A DNA stretch of 64,000 nucleotides from Candidatus Poribacteria bacterium (GCA_028821605.1 JAPPFM010000053.1:183527-247526), one strand, 5' to 3'. Shown: positions 46,919 through 57,500, numbered from the stretch's first letter. Numbers and translations are program-made. Notes: a model not told the origin generated them from the sequence alone.

Positions 46919-47797
46919 ATGGATTTAAGTTTCAGCACCAGCGCAGGCGATGGCGGTTGGAGCCTTGCCGAATGCGCAGCGTGGGCAAAAGCCAACGGAT
47001 TTGACGCAATCCGTCCCAACGCCACCGGCGTTGTCGAACCGAGTGTCATTATACAATCTGGTGGTGAACAGGTCAAGGAAATTTTGGAGAGTCACGGCAT
47101 CTACCTCGCCGCCTTGACAGCGCATAGTAACCTACTTGACGATGACTCGGAAACACGAGAGAACGCGCGCGATGCCTTGATGCAAGCAATCGAAGCGACA
47201 CATATCCTCGGTGCGCCAGTGGTAGTGACTTACGCTGGCAGCCCCGTGAGTTGGCACTTCTACGGGCAGTTCTCCTCAGAACCGGGAAACCCAGGGGACA
47301 GGTCGGTTGAACTCGTCGGGCGATTCAAAGAGATGTGGACCCCTGTCGTCCGTTTCGCCGAAGAGAAAGGCGTGCAGCTTGCACTCGATTGCGCCGTCCG
47401 TATGGGTAATATCGCTTGTAATCCTGAAATGTGGGAACGTATCCTTGACGCGATCCCGTCAGATTCCCTGGGGTTGTCCTGCGATCCGTCGCATTGGCTA
47501 TGGATGGGCATTTTACCCGCTGAAGATGCGATTCGTATGTTCAACGGCAAGTGGTATTACGCCGATGTGAAGGATTGCGAAATCAGTCCACAGATGAAAT
47601 TTCGGCAAGGTATCATTGGGAACTGGTGGTGGCAATATCGTGTACCCGGACGCGGTCAATTGAATTGGGGTACTATCACCGGTGCGTTGCAGGAATCCGG
47701 CTACGATTATGTCCTCTGTGTCGAAAACGAGGATCGCGGTGCGCCAGGGTTAGACGGCTTTGCCCTCGGCGGCAGGTATCTCCGGCAATTCCTTTAA
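46919..47797 (+). CDS. Sugar phosphate isomerase/epimerase (xylose-isomerase-like TIM barrel)
   Basis: 292 aa. The AP-endonuclease-2-like TIM barrel of sugar isomerases is shown by LAECAAWAKANGFDAI, a His/Glu-rich set of C-terminal beta-strand ends (LSCDPSHWLWM, YYADVKDCEI, PGRGQLNWGTITGALQESGY, VLCVENEDRG), and no signal peptide. The conserved Asp, His and Glu would bind the divalent metal. It is divergent from the glycosylase gene by 38 bp. Its substrate is a sugar or keto-polyol, not further identifiable. Confidence 0.83.
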   Translation: MDLSFSTSAGDGGWSLAECAAWAKANGFDAIRPNATGVVEPSVIIQSGGEQVKEILESHGIYLAALTAHSNLLDDDSETRENARDALMQAIEATHILGAPVVVTYAGSPVSWHFYGQFSSEPGNPGDRSVELVGRFKEMWTPVVRFAEEKGVQLALDCAVRMGNIACNPEMWERILDAIPSDSLGLSCDPSHWLWMGILPAEDAIRMFNGKWYYADVKDCEISPQMKFRQGIIGNWWWQYRVPGRGQLNWGTITGALQESGYDYVLCVENEDRGAPGLDGFALGGRYLRQFL

Positions 47798-48109
47798 TAG
47801 TTGTCAGTCGTCAGTAGTAAAAATCGAAATATGTAGACAGGTTTTCAGGAAAGCAAACGCCCAACACCGCTGGCGAGGGTGTTTTGCTTGGGTGTTCCTC
47901 TAGTATCCTCGCCTCTCTAAAGGGTCTAAGTAACTGAGAACTCTTGTAGCATAGACTGTTAGGCTGTGCATAGAACGCAAACTAAAAGTTTATGCTACAA
48001 AAGAGAAAACCAAATAGTCCTGTCCCCAATTCCATTGTCCCTTGAAATTGATTGCGATTTGTGTTAGTCTACAAATGTATCCCATTCTCTCCGAAACGGC
48101 GGATAAAAA
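47798..48109. other. Intergenic stretch with repeat copies
   Basis: No gene seen. A short 7-bp-type array lies at 47801-47818 (AGTTGTC AGTCGTC). The dispersed CCCAAGCAAAACACCCTCGCC repeat lies at 47846-47897, inverted relative to 4268. An imperfect palindrome AAGCAAACGCCCAACACC/GGTGTTTTGCTTGGG is inside it. Confidence 0.45.
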
Positions 48110-49171
48110 ATGGTAAAGCAACTACAACCAAAATCACACAGAATCGCCATTCTCGCCGAAGGCTCATTCGGTGTTCTTGAATCGAAGACCGCCACAGTTC
48201 TCGTGCGTTATCTCCCTGACAACGTAGTGGCAGTCATTGATAGTGCCAATGCAGGACGAGATACCAGCGAAATCATTGAGATCGGTGAAGGTATTCCAAT
48301 CGTCCGAGACCTCGCCGAGGCGATACGGTTCAATCCGACGATGCTCGCGATTGGCATTGCACCTCCGGGCGGCGAGTTGCCACATCCCTGGCGCGCTATC
48401 CTCCGAGAAGCGATACAGAACCGCTTACACGTCATGAGTGGTTTGCATCAATTTTTGAGTGAAGATGCCGAACTCTCAGAACTCGCAGCAGCGCACGATG
48501 TGATTCTATGGGATGCCCGAAAACCGCCTGCCGATCTTCCCGTCGCGACGTGCAAAGCCGACGATGTCGATGCCACAGTGATTCTGACTGTGGGTTCAGA
48601 TTGTCGTGTGGGTAAGATGCTATCTGGAATAGAGGTCACACGTGCATTGCGAACGCGTGAAGTCAACGCCGAATTCTGTCCAACAGGACAAAATGGGATT
48701 ATGGTATGGGGCTGGGGCATTGCGATCGATGCCGTCGTCTCTGACTTCACCGCCGGTGCAGCGGAGCAGATTGTACTTGAAGGTGCGCAAAACCACGATC
48801 TGCTCATCGTTGAAGGGCAGGGTTCGCTCGTACATCCCGGATATTCAGGCGTAACGTTAAGCCTACTCCACGGCAGTCTGCCCGATGCGATGATATTTTG
48901 CCATCAACCCTCGCGGGATACGGTTGCACGGTATACAGTGCCGTTGCCCTCACTCACTGAGATGATCGCACAGTATGAAGCGATGGCTGCACCGATAAAA
49001 CCCGCGAAAGTGATTGGACTCGCTTTGAATTGCTTTGATTTGTCTGAGGATGAGGCACGTGAGGCGATACTCAAGACAGAGGCAGAGACAGGGTTGCCTG
49101 CAACAGATGTTGTGCGGTTTGGGGCGGATAAATTGGTCGATGCGGTTCAGAAGATGCATGGAGAAAAATAG
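48110..49171 (+). CDS. DUF1611 family protein (P-loop-like, DgcN-related)
   Basis: 353 aa. The N-terminal Rossmann-like part (IAILAEGSFGVLESKTATVL ... LAIGIAPPGGELP) and the C-terminal P-loop-like part with LTVGSDCRVGKML, where the Walker-type motif ends in GKM, are characteristic of DUF1611. EGQGSLVHPGYSG is also family-typical. Members include DgcN, which works with a partner in D-amino-acid metabolism; whether this copy does so is unknown. It follows the isomerase gene with a 312-bp gap, and is followed by the ATPase gene at 49184 after 12 nt. Confidence 0.78.
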   Translation: MVKQLQPKSHRIAILAEGSFGVLESKTATVLVRYLPDNVVAVIDSANAGRDTSEIIEIGEGIPIVRDLAEAIRFNPTMLAIGIAPPGGELPHPWRAILREAIQNRLHVMSGLHQFLSEDAELSELAAAHDVILWDARKPPADLPVATCKADDVDATVILTVGSDCRVGKMLSGIEVTRALRTREVNAEFCPTGQNGIMVWGWGIAIDAVVSDFTAGAAEQIVLEGAQNHDLLIVEGQGSLVHPGYSGVTLSLLHGSLPDAMIFCHQPSRDTVARYTVPLPSLTEMIAQYEAMAAPIKPAKVIGLALNCFDLSEDEAREAILKTEAETGLPATDVVRFGADKLVDAVQKMHGEK

Positions 49172-49183
49172 GGAGAAATTCCG

Positions 49184-50629
49184 ATGAGCGAGACAAAAAC
49201 GCCTGAAATATCAGAAATGCCCAAGCATCCAAATGTCGAAATCGCTGTTAAGAATTTCGGTCCGATTGCAGAAGCTACAATAGATCTCCATCCATTGACA
49301 ATATTTGTTGGTCCGAGTAATACTGGGAAAACCTACTTTTCCACGTTAATCTATGCGTTAGACGGCGTTTTTACAGGACACTCAAAATTCCCAGGGCGAT
49401 TCAAACGCTTAGGTATCCACGGTTTCAATGACTTGGTAAATCAGAATTGGAATGCGATTAGTTCAATTCTCAAAAAACTAAACACATCTGATCAGTCGAT
49501 TAAGTTTTCAGATTTACCACCAGAAATTCGTGCCAGTTTAGAGTCAGACCTCAAGGATCCGGAACGCACAGCGAACGAGCTAAAGCGCTGCTTTGACTTA
49601 AATTCAATTACAGAATTGATTCGTTTAAAAAACGGTCAACGCAATGAAATGAATATCTCTCTGGAAGTCAAGAGGGAAAATCAGCGTCTGTGGAATTTCA
49701 AGCTAGAGGGCTGCGAATCAAATCTTGTGACACGCGGTTCAGTCAACGAAGATTTAATGATTTACGACAAAGATTCGTTAATCTCACATGAGGTACTTGA
49801 CATTGATGATTTATTTTTCTGGGCCGCTATTGAATTAGACAGACATCGAGAAAAAAGATTCTATCTACCAGCAGCCCGAAGCGGCATTATGCAGAGTCAC
49901 CGAGTGATTGCAAGCTCACTGGTTGAGCGTGCGACTCGCGGGGGTCTCACTCCATTGGAAGTTCCGACCTTTTCAGGGATTGTCGCAGATTTCATGCAGC
50001 AACTTATACTCTACAAAGAATCCAAAGTACCTGACGAAGGCATAACACAACTTGCGGAGGCCATAGAATCTGACGTGCTCGCGGGTCAGATTCTAATAAA
50101 ACCCACACCGAGTGGATATCCGGATTTTCTTTATCTTCCACACGAAATGGGAGAAGAGGTACGCCTTACACGTGTAGCATCCATGGTGTCCGAACTTGCC
50201 CCCGTTGTGTTGTTCCTCCGTGGTGGGATTCGCCCTGGCGATACGCTCATCATTGAGGAACCAGAGGCACACCTGCACCCCGGTGCACAAACTGAGATAG
50301 CACTAACCCTTGCTGGCTTAGTCCGCGCTGGCGTGCGTGTGGTTGTGACAACCCACAGTGATTGGCTACTGAAAGAAATCGCGAATCTGATTCGGATAGG
50401 AGAACTGAAGAGAAAAGGTGTACCGCAAGTGAAAAAGATGGAATCAATACACTGGCTGCTACCAGAAGAAGTAGGAACATGGTGGTTCCAAAAGGACGGG
50501 ATAGTGAAACAGATTCCTTTTGATCCGACCGAAGGCATAGAACCGAAAGATTACGAAGATGTGGCTTATAAACTCTATGATCGATCGGTTAACCTCCAAG
50601 ACTTACTTGAGAAAGTTAACGGGGGGTAA
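49184..50629 (+). CDS. OLD-like AAA ATPase, partner of a PD-(D/E)XK protein
   Basis: 481 aa. Walker A is FVGPSNTGKTYFSTL near residue 45. A long insert follows, then the C-terminal ABC-type half with DTLIIEEPEAHLHPGAQTEI (Walker B and D-loop region) and VVVTTHSDWLLKEIANL (switch His). The mid-region LPAARSGIMQSHRVIASSLV is typical of AAA_15/AAA_21 proteins. No Toprim nuclease is fused. The gene ends in TAA 50627-50629, 6 nt before the GTG of the next gene, whose ribosome-binding site is in this gene's last codons. The two are thus translationally coupled. Confidence 0.82.
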   Translation: MSETKTPEISEMPKHPNVEIAVKNFGPIAEATIDLHPLTIFVGPSNTGKTYFSTLIYALDGVFTGHSKFPGRFKRLGIHGFNDLVNQNWNAISSILKKLNTSDQSIKFSDLPPEIRASLESDLKDPERTANELKRCFDLNSITELIRLKNGQRNEMNISLEVKRENQRLWNFKLEGCESNLVTRGSVNEDLMIYDKDSLISHEVLDIDDLFFWAAIELDRHREKRFYLPAARSGIMQSHRVIASSLVERATRGGLTPLEVPTFSGIVADFMQQLILYKESKVPDEGITQLAEAIESDVLAGQILIKPTPSGYPDFLYLPHEMGEEVRLTRVASMVSELAPVVLFLRGGIRPGDTLIIEEPEAHLHPGAQTEIALTLAGLVRAGVRVVVTTHSDWLLKEIANLIRIGELKRKGVPQVKKMESIHWLLPEEVGTWWFQKDGIVKQIPFDPTEGIEPKDYEDVAYKLYDRSVNLQDLLEKVNGG

Positions 50630-50635
50630 CAGCGA

Positions 50636-51151
50636 GTGGGATTAAAAGAGCTTCTTGCAGAAATCGGGAAGCAGGTAAATGAAGAATGCCTTAGTAAATC
50701 CTGTAGCGGAGATGGATGTCGCGTATACCTGACGGATGTTCCAACCGATCGGGTGATCATAAATCTTGAATGTGAATTCAAACAGCGTAAAATAGACACA
50801 AAACGGTGTGACTATGTTGTCTTCTACACGGAGGCACTTCAAAGCAGCTTGGTTGTTGTTCTCATTGAACTCAAAAGCGGCACCTTTAAAACAGGACCCG
50901 TCGCTGACCAGTTGCAAGGTGCTGCTGACTTCGTCGCAGGGTTATTTGGAAAATTGTCTAAGGAGGCGAATGCGGCACTAAATACACTCGAAATCACATG
51001 CGTACCTTCGCTATTCCACGGTAAAGGTATTGACAGATTTCAACTCCGCGAGCTTGAACGCGCCAAAGTTCGTTTCTTTAGTCGGAACATAGCAATTAAG
51101 AGACGCAAATGTGGCGAACCGAAGAATCTCGCTTTAGTTTTGAGAGGGTAG
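50636..51151 (+). CDS. Putative PD-(D/E)XK nuclease partner
   Basis: 171 aa, GTG start with GGGGGG 9 nt upstream. The active-site pattern of PD-(D/E)XK nucleases is visible: Asp59 in KRCDYVVFY, then Glu78-x-Lys80 in VVVLIELKSG, and Gln92 or Gln94 in ADQLQGAADFV. N-terminal cysteines (Cys18, Cys23, Cys28) are near a SCSGDGC segment and may bind zinc. The family is not recognised. Gene coupling with the ATPase makes it a two-gene candidate effector module comparable in form to Septu or PARIS, but not equal to either. Confidence 0.65.
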   Translation: MGLKELLAEIGKQVNEECLSKSCSGDGCRVYLTDVPTDRVIINLECEFKQRKIDTKRCDYVVFYTEALQSSLVVVLIELKSGTFKTGPVADQLQGAADFVAGLFGKLSKEANAALNTLEITCVPSLFHGKGIDRFQLRELERAKVRFFSRNIAIKRRKCGEPKNLALVLRG

Positions 51152-51256
51152 ACCGTTCTAAAGTTTCAAAACTCTCTTAAAAAAAGATCGCACAGAGAAA
51201 ACAGAAGCATACGATAATCCTTTATCTCAGAAGAACCAATGAAGGAGATATAACTC

Positions 51257-52057
51257 ATGACTGATGAAGAAAAATTTCGATTTGACTTGAGTGGATTCCT
51301 CGTGCGTCCGGCGATCCTTGAACGCGATGAGGTGGACGCAATCGTTGATCAGATTGAGAAGATACACCATAATCCTGAATCTTTACCACCAGAACACCGC
51401 GCTGTACCGGGCGGACCGGCAAGTGTCCTGATTGACCATCCGAAGGTCCTTGATGTCCTACACGAAATCATCGGACCTGATGTTCGGTTAGAGAACTGCT
51501 CCTCTGTCTGGCGTGAAAAGGGACAGGAACACGGTGGACTCCATGGAGGTGGACCCCAACAGGGCGATCCGATCTTTGGGTACCGCGTCAACAACGGACG
51601 GATTCACGCGGGGATGGTGCGCGTCGTCTTTGAACTCACGGATGTTAGCAAAAAAGACGGGGGGACACATTTCATAGCGGGCAGCCATAAGTCTAACTTC
51701 CCGATGCACGCAGATCATCTGTCCTTAGAGGAAGGGAAACGGAGTCCGTTCCTGATGTCGTATGAATGCCCAGCGGGGAGTGCAATCTTCTTTACAGAAA
51801 ACTTGTGTCATGCCGGACCTGTTTGGCAACGGGATACGCCACGTGTGGCAGTTCTAAACGCCTACGCGCATCTCGCAACGCATTGGCATCGACTGAAGAC
51901 CCCGCCCGAAGTACTCTCCGCCTTACCACGTGAAAAGCAGGCATACTTCCGTGAACCGTGGGTCGCCGACTTCCGCACGAGTCCAGCAACGATTAACACA
52001 ATTGAAAGGTTTATTGACAACGACGAACCACCTGTTAATACCGATACCAAGCCATAA
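51257..52057 (+). CDS. PhyH family protein with an HxG iron site (candidate halogenase-like)
   Basis: 266 aa PhyH-family Fe(II)/2-oxoglutarate oxygenase. The usual HxD/E pair is replaced by His96-Gly97-Gly98 (QEHGGLHGGG), while the distal His185 (NLCHAGPVW) and Arg196 (TPRVAVL) are retained. In known Fe/2-oxoglutarate halogenases (SyrB2 HxA, WelO5 HxG) loss of the carboxylate makes room for chloride. This protein has the same pattern, but His92 nearby could also change coordination, and other non-halogenase PhyH relatives with HGG exist. GGAG is before ATG 51257. Confidence 0.75.
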   Translation: MTDEEKFRFDLSGFLVRPAILERDEVDAIVDQIEKIHHNPESLPPEHRAVPGGPASVLIDHPKVLDVLHEIIGPDVRLENCSSVWREKGQEHGGLHGGGPQQGDPIFGYRVNNGRIHAGMVRVVFELTDVSKKDGGTHFIAGSHKSNFPMHADHLSLEEGKRSPFLMSYECPAGSAIFFTENLCHAGPVWQRDTPRVAVLNAYAHLATHWHRLKTPPEVLSALPREKQAYFREPWVADFRTSPATINTIERFIDNDEPPVNTDTKP

Positions 52058-52085
52058 TAAAACAAACGTCATCTGGAATGAAAAT

Positions 52086-52106
52086 GGCGAGGTTGCAAAC
52101 CTCGCC
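52086..52106. repeat. GGCGAGGTT hairpin repeat
   Basis: GGCGAGGTT (52086-52094) and AACCTCGCC (52098-52106) with a 3-nt loop, between the convergent PhyH and WD40 genes. It may also stop transcription. Confidence 0.75.
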
Positions 52107-52137
52107 AGCGAAGAGGACCGGGTTTCCCAAAAGCGGG

Positions 52138-54006
52138 TTAGACTAAATTATACGTAGCTTCAACAGTTGCAACATCCCAGATAAGGATCGTTCCGTCAGC
52201 ACTGCCGCTGGCAAGGGTTCTACCATCGGGACTGAATGCCAATGTGCGAACCCTAAAGTTCTTAATGAGTGCACGCTGCTGATTGGTGACAGGATCCCAC
52301 AAACGGATCGTGTTATCTTCAGTATCACCGCCGCTCATAAGGGTACGTCCATCTGGCGAAAACGCGACGGTCTCAACAGTATCGGTATGCCCCGTAAGGG
52401 TAGCGATATGCTGACAATTGTTCACATCCCAAAGTCTAATGGTGTTGTCCGAACTCCCACTGGCAAGAATGTTTCCATCCGGTGAAAACGCTACTGCCTT
52501 AACAATATCGGTATGACCTGTAAGCACAGCGAGATAATGACCAGTGATCGCATTCCATAATCGAATTGTGTTATCCTCACTGCCACTCGCAAGGGTTCTT
52601 CCGTTCGGCGAAAATGCTACTGTCGTAACAATATCGGTATGGCCGGTTAAAACTTCCAATTGCTCTCCGGTGTCAACATCCCACAATCGAACAGCGTTGT
52701 CTTCACCGCCGCTCGCGAGTTTAGAACTGTTCGGTGCAAACGCCAATGCGGTAACCATATCCGTATGATCCAAGATCGCCGTCTTGGTGCCAGCATTCAC
52801 ATTCCACAAGAAAATCCTCTCATCTTGACTTGCACTTGCGAGGATTTCACCATCCGGAGAAAACGCGACATCATCAATTAGATATTCATGGCCGTTTAAG
52901 GTTTGAGACGCAGTGTAGGTGGACAGGTCCCACAATCGAAGTTTTTCGTCATCACAGCCGCTGGCGAGGAGACTCCCGTCAGGAGAGAATGCTACGGCAT
53001 TAATCCACTCAATATGGCCGTCAATAATTGCCTTCTCTGCACCGGTAGCAGGATCCCAAAAACGTATGGTATGATCACCACTCGCACTGGCAATCGTTTT
53101 TCCATCGGGAGAGAAAGAGATGCCGCAAATACCATCTTTATGTCCTGTGAGAGTTGCTTGTTCGGTGCCTGTATCCGCATTCCAGAGCCGAACGGTCTGG
53201 TCACCACTCCCACTCGCGAGGAATGTCCCATCGGGTGAAAACTCCAAATTACCGGTAACACCGATATCGGTGGCGAGAGTTTCTAATTTTTCACCGGTAG
53301 TGGTATCCCATAAGCAGAGCGTCTCGTCTCGACTGCCACTGACGAGATTTATACCGTTGGGAGAGAACGCCAACGCCATAACGTTATGTGTATGTCCTGT
53401 GAGGGTGGAAAGCTGTCTTCCTGTATGGGCATCCCAGAGATTGATGGTGAAGTCATTACTCCCACTCGCAAGGGTTTTGCCATCCGGTGACAACGCCAAG
53501 GTAGTGATAGGATATGCATGTCCGATGCTCTCAAAATGCAGGCGACCTGTGTGAATGTCCCAAAATTGGATTTTCCCATCCAGCCCTGCGCTGATGAGGG
53601 TTTTACCATCCGGTGAGACGACGAACGCCCAGACTTCATCTTCAGCATTTCCGAGCCTCATTATGGAGTGACGCTGGCCAGTGTAGACATCCCATAGCGA
53701 AATCGTATCATCCCCATTTCCAGTTACAAGGATTGTACCATCGCGCGAAAAAGCGAGCGAAACAGCACCTTGATCCTGTCCATGCTTAAGGAGTGCGAGT
53801 TCGGTGCAGGTATGTGCATCATACAACCAGACACCGATATAAGAGGCAACAGCAAGACGGATCCCATCTGGTGAATACTGAATATCCGCTATTCCGCCTT
53901 TGCCGAGGCGCGCCAAAGCACCTGTGGGAAGCTCCCATTGCGTGTAGGGTTGTGGGTTTTGGGTGTTCATGTCGTCTAAATCTGCGAGATAATAAGTGTG
54001 CTTCAC
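52138..54006 (-). CDS. WD40 protein with 14 repeats (cytoplasmic or leaderless)
   Basis: 622 aa. After a short N-terminus come 14 WD40 repeats of about 42 residues, e.g. VAFSPDGNILASGSSDNTIRL. Fourteen repeats would give two seven-bladed propellers. No signal peptide is visible at either candidate start (GTG 54006 or ATG 53970). The first blade (IADIQYSPDGIRLAVASYIG) is shared in form with the WD40 protein at 57791. Repeats are clearly homologous at DNA level. Likely a protein-interaction scaffold; partner unknown. Downstream on the same strand as DUF4926. Confidence 0.88.
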   Translation of the reverse strand: MKHTYYLADLDDMNTQNPQPYTQWELPTGALARLGKGGIADIQYSPDGIRLAVASYIGVWLYDAHTCTELALLKHGQDQGAVSLAFSRDGTILVTGNGDDTISLWDVYTGQRHSIMRLGNAEDEVWAFVVSPDGKTLISAGLDGKIQFWDIHTGRLHFESIGHAYPITTLALSPDGKTLASGSNDFTINLWDAHTGRQLSTLTGHTHNVMALAFSPNGINLVSGSRDETLCLWDTTTGEKLETLATDIGVTGNLEFSPDGTFLASGSGDQTVRLWNADTGTEQATLTGHKDGICGISFSPDGKTIASASGDHTIRFWDPATGAEKAIIDGHIEWINAVAFSPDGSLLASGCDDEKLRLWDLSTYTASQTLNGHEYLIDDVAFSPDGEILASASQDERIFLWNVNAGTKTAILDHTDMVTALAFAPNSSKLASGGEDNAVRLWDVDTGEQLEVLTGHTDIVTTVAFSPNGRTLASGSEDNTIRLWNAITGHYLAVLTGHTDIVKAVAFSPDGNILASGSSDNTIRLWDVNNCQHIATLTGHTDTVETVAFSPDGRTLMSGGDTEDNTIRLWDPVTNQQRALIKNFRVRTLAFSPDGRTLASGSADGTILIWDVATVEATYNLV

Positions 54007-54027
54007 TGCCTAACACGAGCACTAAGC

Positions 54028-54237
54028 CTACTTTCTTTCTTCAAGAAGTTGATGCCGGAGCAGCATGAGTTGAGAAGCCTCTAATGTCTCCAAAGCATAC
54101 ATTCTGCCTTGCAGATCACTAAATTCAACTTCAAATACGCCAGGTTCATATTCCTCAACAATTGTGCCGACCTGTCCACGGTATAAATTGAGTGCAGGCA
54201 TATCTACTATTAGGGCAACAGTATCAAGTAATTTCAT
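54028..54237 (-). CDS. DUF4926 domain protein
   Basis: 69 aa. The sequence MKLLDTVALIVDMPALNLY followed by RGQVGTIVEEYEPGVFEVEF and RMYALETLEASQLML is the complete DUF4926 domain, a small SH3-like barrel often next to toxin-type genes. No partner toxin is adjacent here; the WD40 gene lies 21 bp downstream. Start at ATG 54237. Function unknown. Confidence 0.85.
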   Translation of the reverse strand: MKLLDTVALIVDMPALNLYRGQVGTIVEEYEPGVFEVEFSDLQGRMYALETLEASQLMLLRHQLLEERK

Positions 54238-54387
54238 TGTATTCGTTTTTGTTCAAGCACATAAGCGGCAATATGCTTATAAAAAAATTAAGTCAGAGGA
54301 ATACCTCAAGTATCTTTTTTTAACCCAACCTACCACACAAAAATTCAAAAAAATGAAACTAACAGGCTCCACTATCTCCAAAATGCC

Positions 54388-54416
54388 TTGATTTTTCACG
54401 TCAAATAAGGTATAAT
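54388..54416 (+). promoter_or_regulatory. Promoter for the UvrD-exonuclease gene
   Basis: TTGATT (54388-54393), 17 bp, TATAAT (54411-54416). The leader to ATG 54542 would be about 120 nt. The surrounding 54238-54541 region is AT-rich and otherwise empty. Confidence 0.6.
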
Positions 54417-54541
54417 AATCGTAGGTTATTGGTAGTGATGAATTGCTTATCAGCACTCTGTTTCTCAATGTAAACACTATATCATATTGACTTTAAAAAA
54501 CGCATAAATTTCTCCCGATAGAATGGACGGAGGGAAACCCG

Positions 54542-57500
54542 ATGAACATTCTTCACGAATTAAATGAAAAACAGAAAGAGGCTGTAACACATAAAAATGG
54601 TCCCCTACTCGTCATCGCAGGTCCCGGCACTGGAAAAACGAAAGTCATCACACACCGCATCGCCTACTTGATTCGTCATCACGGCATCAAGCCGGAAAAT
54701 ATCCTTGCGATTACTTTTACCAACAAAGCTGCGCAAGAGATGCAGGAACGCGTTAACGATGAGATCGGCGAACCGCACGGTTCCAACATTAAGGTCAGCA
54801 CCTTCCACGCATTTTGCGTCAGCGTGCTCCGAAAGCACGCACTACGGATCGGCTTAAGCGAAAACTTCACTATTTTCGATCAAGAACTCCAAGACGAGAT
54901 CTTAACAGAAAGTGTTCGTGAGCTGAACCTCAATGACGATGACTATCCACCGTGGTTGCTGCGCTCCATCATCAGCGATGCCAAATGCAAATTACAGAAC
55001 CCTGCTGATGCAGCAGAGGGAGTGGACTTTCATGATCCGGGAATTGTCGAAAATATCCGAAGTGTACTGCGAAACTATCAGGACAAACTCGCCGAATACG
55101 ATGCACTCGATTTCGACGACCTCCTCGTGAAAGTCGTCGAATTATTTCAACAGGTTCCAGAGGTATTGAAAGACTATCACAGAGAAATCGCCTATATCCT
55201 CGTTGACGAATTTCACGACGTGAACAGCGTGCAGTATCACCTCCTCCAACTGCTCTGTGCCTCACCCGAACAAAATCTTATGGTCGTTGCTGACGAAGAT
55301 CAGGCGATCTACAGTTGGCGCGGTTCAAACCCGCAGTATATTGATGACTTCAGAGCCGATTTCAATCCACGAACGCTCGAGCTGGATGACCACTATAGGT
55401 GTAGCGAAAAGATTTTGCGCGCCGCCGAGGAAGTTATCTCACGAAATCCGGAGCGACAGAAACAGCACACCCTTAGAAGCCACAAAGATGCAGGACGGGA
55501 TATTTTTCACTACACCTTTGATACGCCGGTAGCGGAAGCACACGGCATCATTCAAGTCATCCAGAACTTGGTAACGCAACGGAAGTATTCCTATCGCGAT
55601 ATCGCTGTCTTCTACCGAACGCACAGACTTGCAGATGTTTTAGCAGAGCAGTTGTTACACGCAGACATCAAATTCCAGCGGATTCAATCGACGAATTCCT
55701 TTGGAGAAGGCGGTAGTAAAGACATCCTCGCCTATCTCCGTTTCATTCAGTGGCAACTCCCACAAGACTTGGAGCGCGCAATCAATTTCCCTGAAACCTG
55801 TATTGATGACTTAACATGGGTACGCCTCAAATGGCTTGCGCAGCGCGAAAACATTGAATTCGTAGAACTCTTGAGAAATATTGAGGCATATCCACAGGAT
55901 GTCGGTCCTTTGACCCGCCGAAATGTCCGCCAATTTTGGACACAAATTGAGAAGTTATCAACTGAAATTGAAAGCGAAAAGACCGATAAAACCATCTTAA
56001 AACTCTTTGATACTTTGGAGCTTTCCCGTTCTCCCTACCGCAGTGAAGAACTGGAGGTCATTGAAAAACAACCTGAGTCGCCGAATCTGGCAACCGCTCA
56101 GGATGTCCTCTACAGTGCCATCGACCTCGAAGAACCGATTCAGATTACCGCCAGTTACGGGATTGACGAGTACTGTGCAGCTCATATTATCCATCAGACG
56201 CTTGAAACCTATCTAAACCACACAGCACAACTCCAATTTCTGCCACCTGACGGAAACACCCCCATGCAGAACGAAGACGGTGTCCATCTATTGATCGGTG
56301 ATTTTGAGGAGATCAGGGAAAGTGGACGGGATGCCCGGACAATTCTTATCGGTACAGCGGATACGATAAATACAGATGCGATTCACCTTGAAACTAAGGG
56401 GATTCGGAGCATCGCGGCACTCAAACTCTGTCAACGACTTGTTAACCGCTTTGAAAGTCCAAATATGGCGGATATGGTCGTCTATGATCTCGAGACCACC
56501 GGTATCAATCCAAAAACAGCGGAAATCGTTGAGATTGCTGCACACCGTCTCAGCGCAATCGGGGATGAGGTCGAGCGATACTATCGTTTGGTAAAACCAC
56601 CCGGTGGACACATCCCACGGTCAGCCACACGTATCCACGGCATCGATCCCGAAACGGTCAAAACCGCCCCGGGGATTGAATTGGTACTACCTGAATTCTT
56701 TGGGTTCATTCAGAACAGGATTTTGATTGGGCACAACGTGGCAGAATATGATAATCCTATCCTTGGACGTGATCTCATACGGTATCTGAAAAGAGGACTA
56801 TCCGCGCCACATTACGATACACTTGCCACGGCGCGCAGGCTTTTCCCACGGCAAAGATGTAGCATGCACGCGCTTGCCGAGAAATTTGAGATTGAACACG
56901 ACCGTTTACATAGTGCCTTAGAGGATGTCAGAGTCAATCGTGAGATCTTCAAAGAACTCATCAAAATTGACGCTTACAAGCGCGAGGTGAAATCACTGAC
57001 CGAATTGCTACCGCTTGTTGGGCTTGGTATTCTTGCGAAAACTGAGGCATCCCAATCAGAACCCGCTAAAGGAGACACCTTAACCGAGACTGAAGTATTT
57101 CTCAATGCAGCGAAACGTTTCGTCCAGACGCATAACGCCGTCCTGCCGGATCGCCTACCACTTGAGACAACAGAGGCAGTACAAGCAACAGCCTTTATGG
57201 AAGAATTACAAGATAGCACCGTCCCAGAATCCCCAGAAGACGCTGAGTGGCGAAGACACCACATTCATTTCATGAACGCGGTTCTCCACTTTGAATCACT
57301 GAGTGATGAACATGGACTCACCAACTTTTTGGATTATCAGAAATTGCTCACCAATATCGATGAAATGGATGACGAGACGGAGCAGCTAACGTTAATGACA
57401 CTACACGCAGCGAAAGGGACAGAATTTCCAATTGTTATCATTCTCGGTATGGAGGAAGGAAGTTTCCCGATGTGGAAGCAGAACATCACAGAAGCAGAAC

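Noticed and set aside
52138..54006. Regular DNA repeats that look like a tandem array
   Set aside because: They are the codons of 14 WD40 repeats, about 126 bp each, not an independent repeat or CRISPR.
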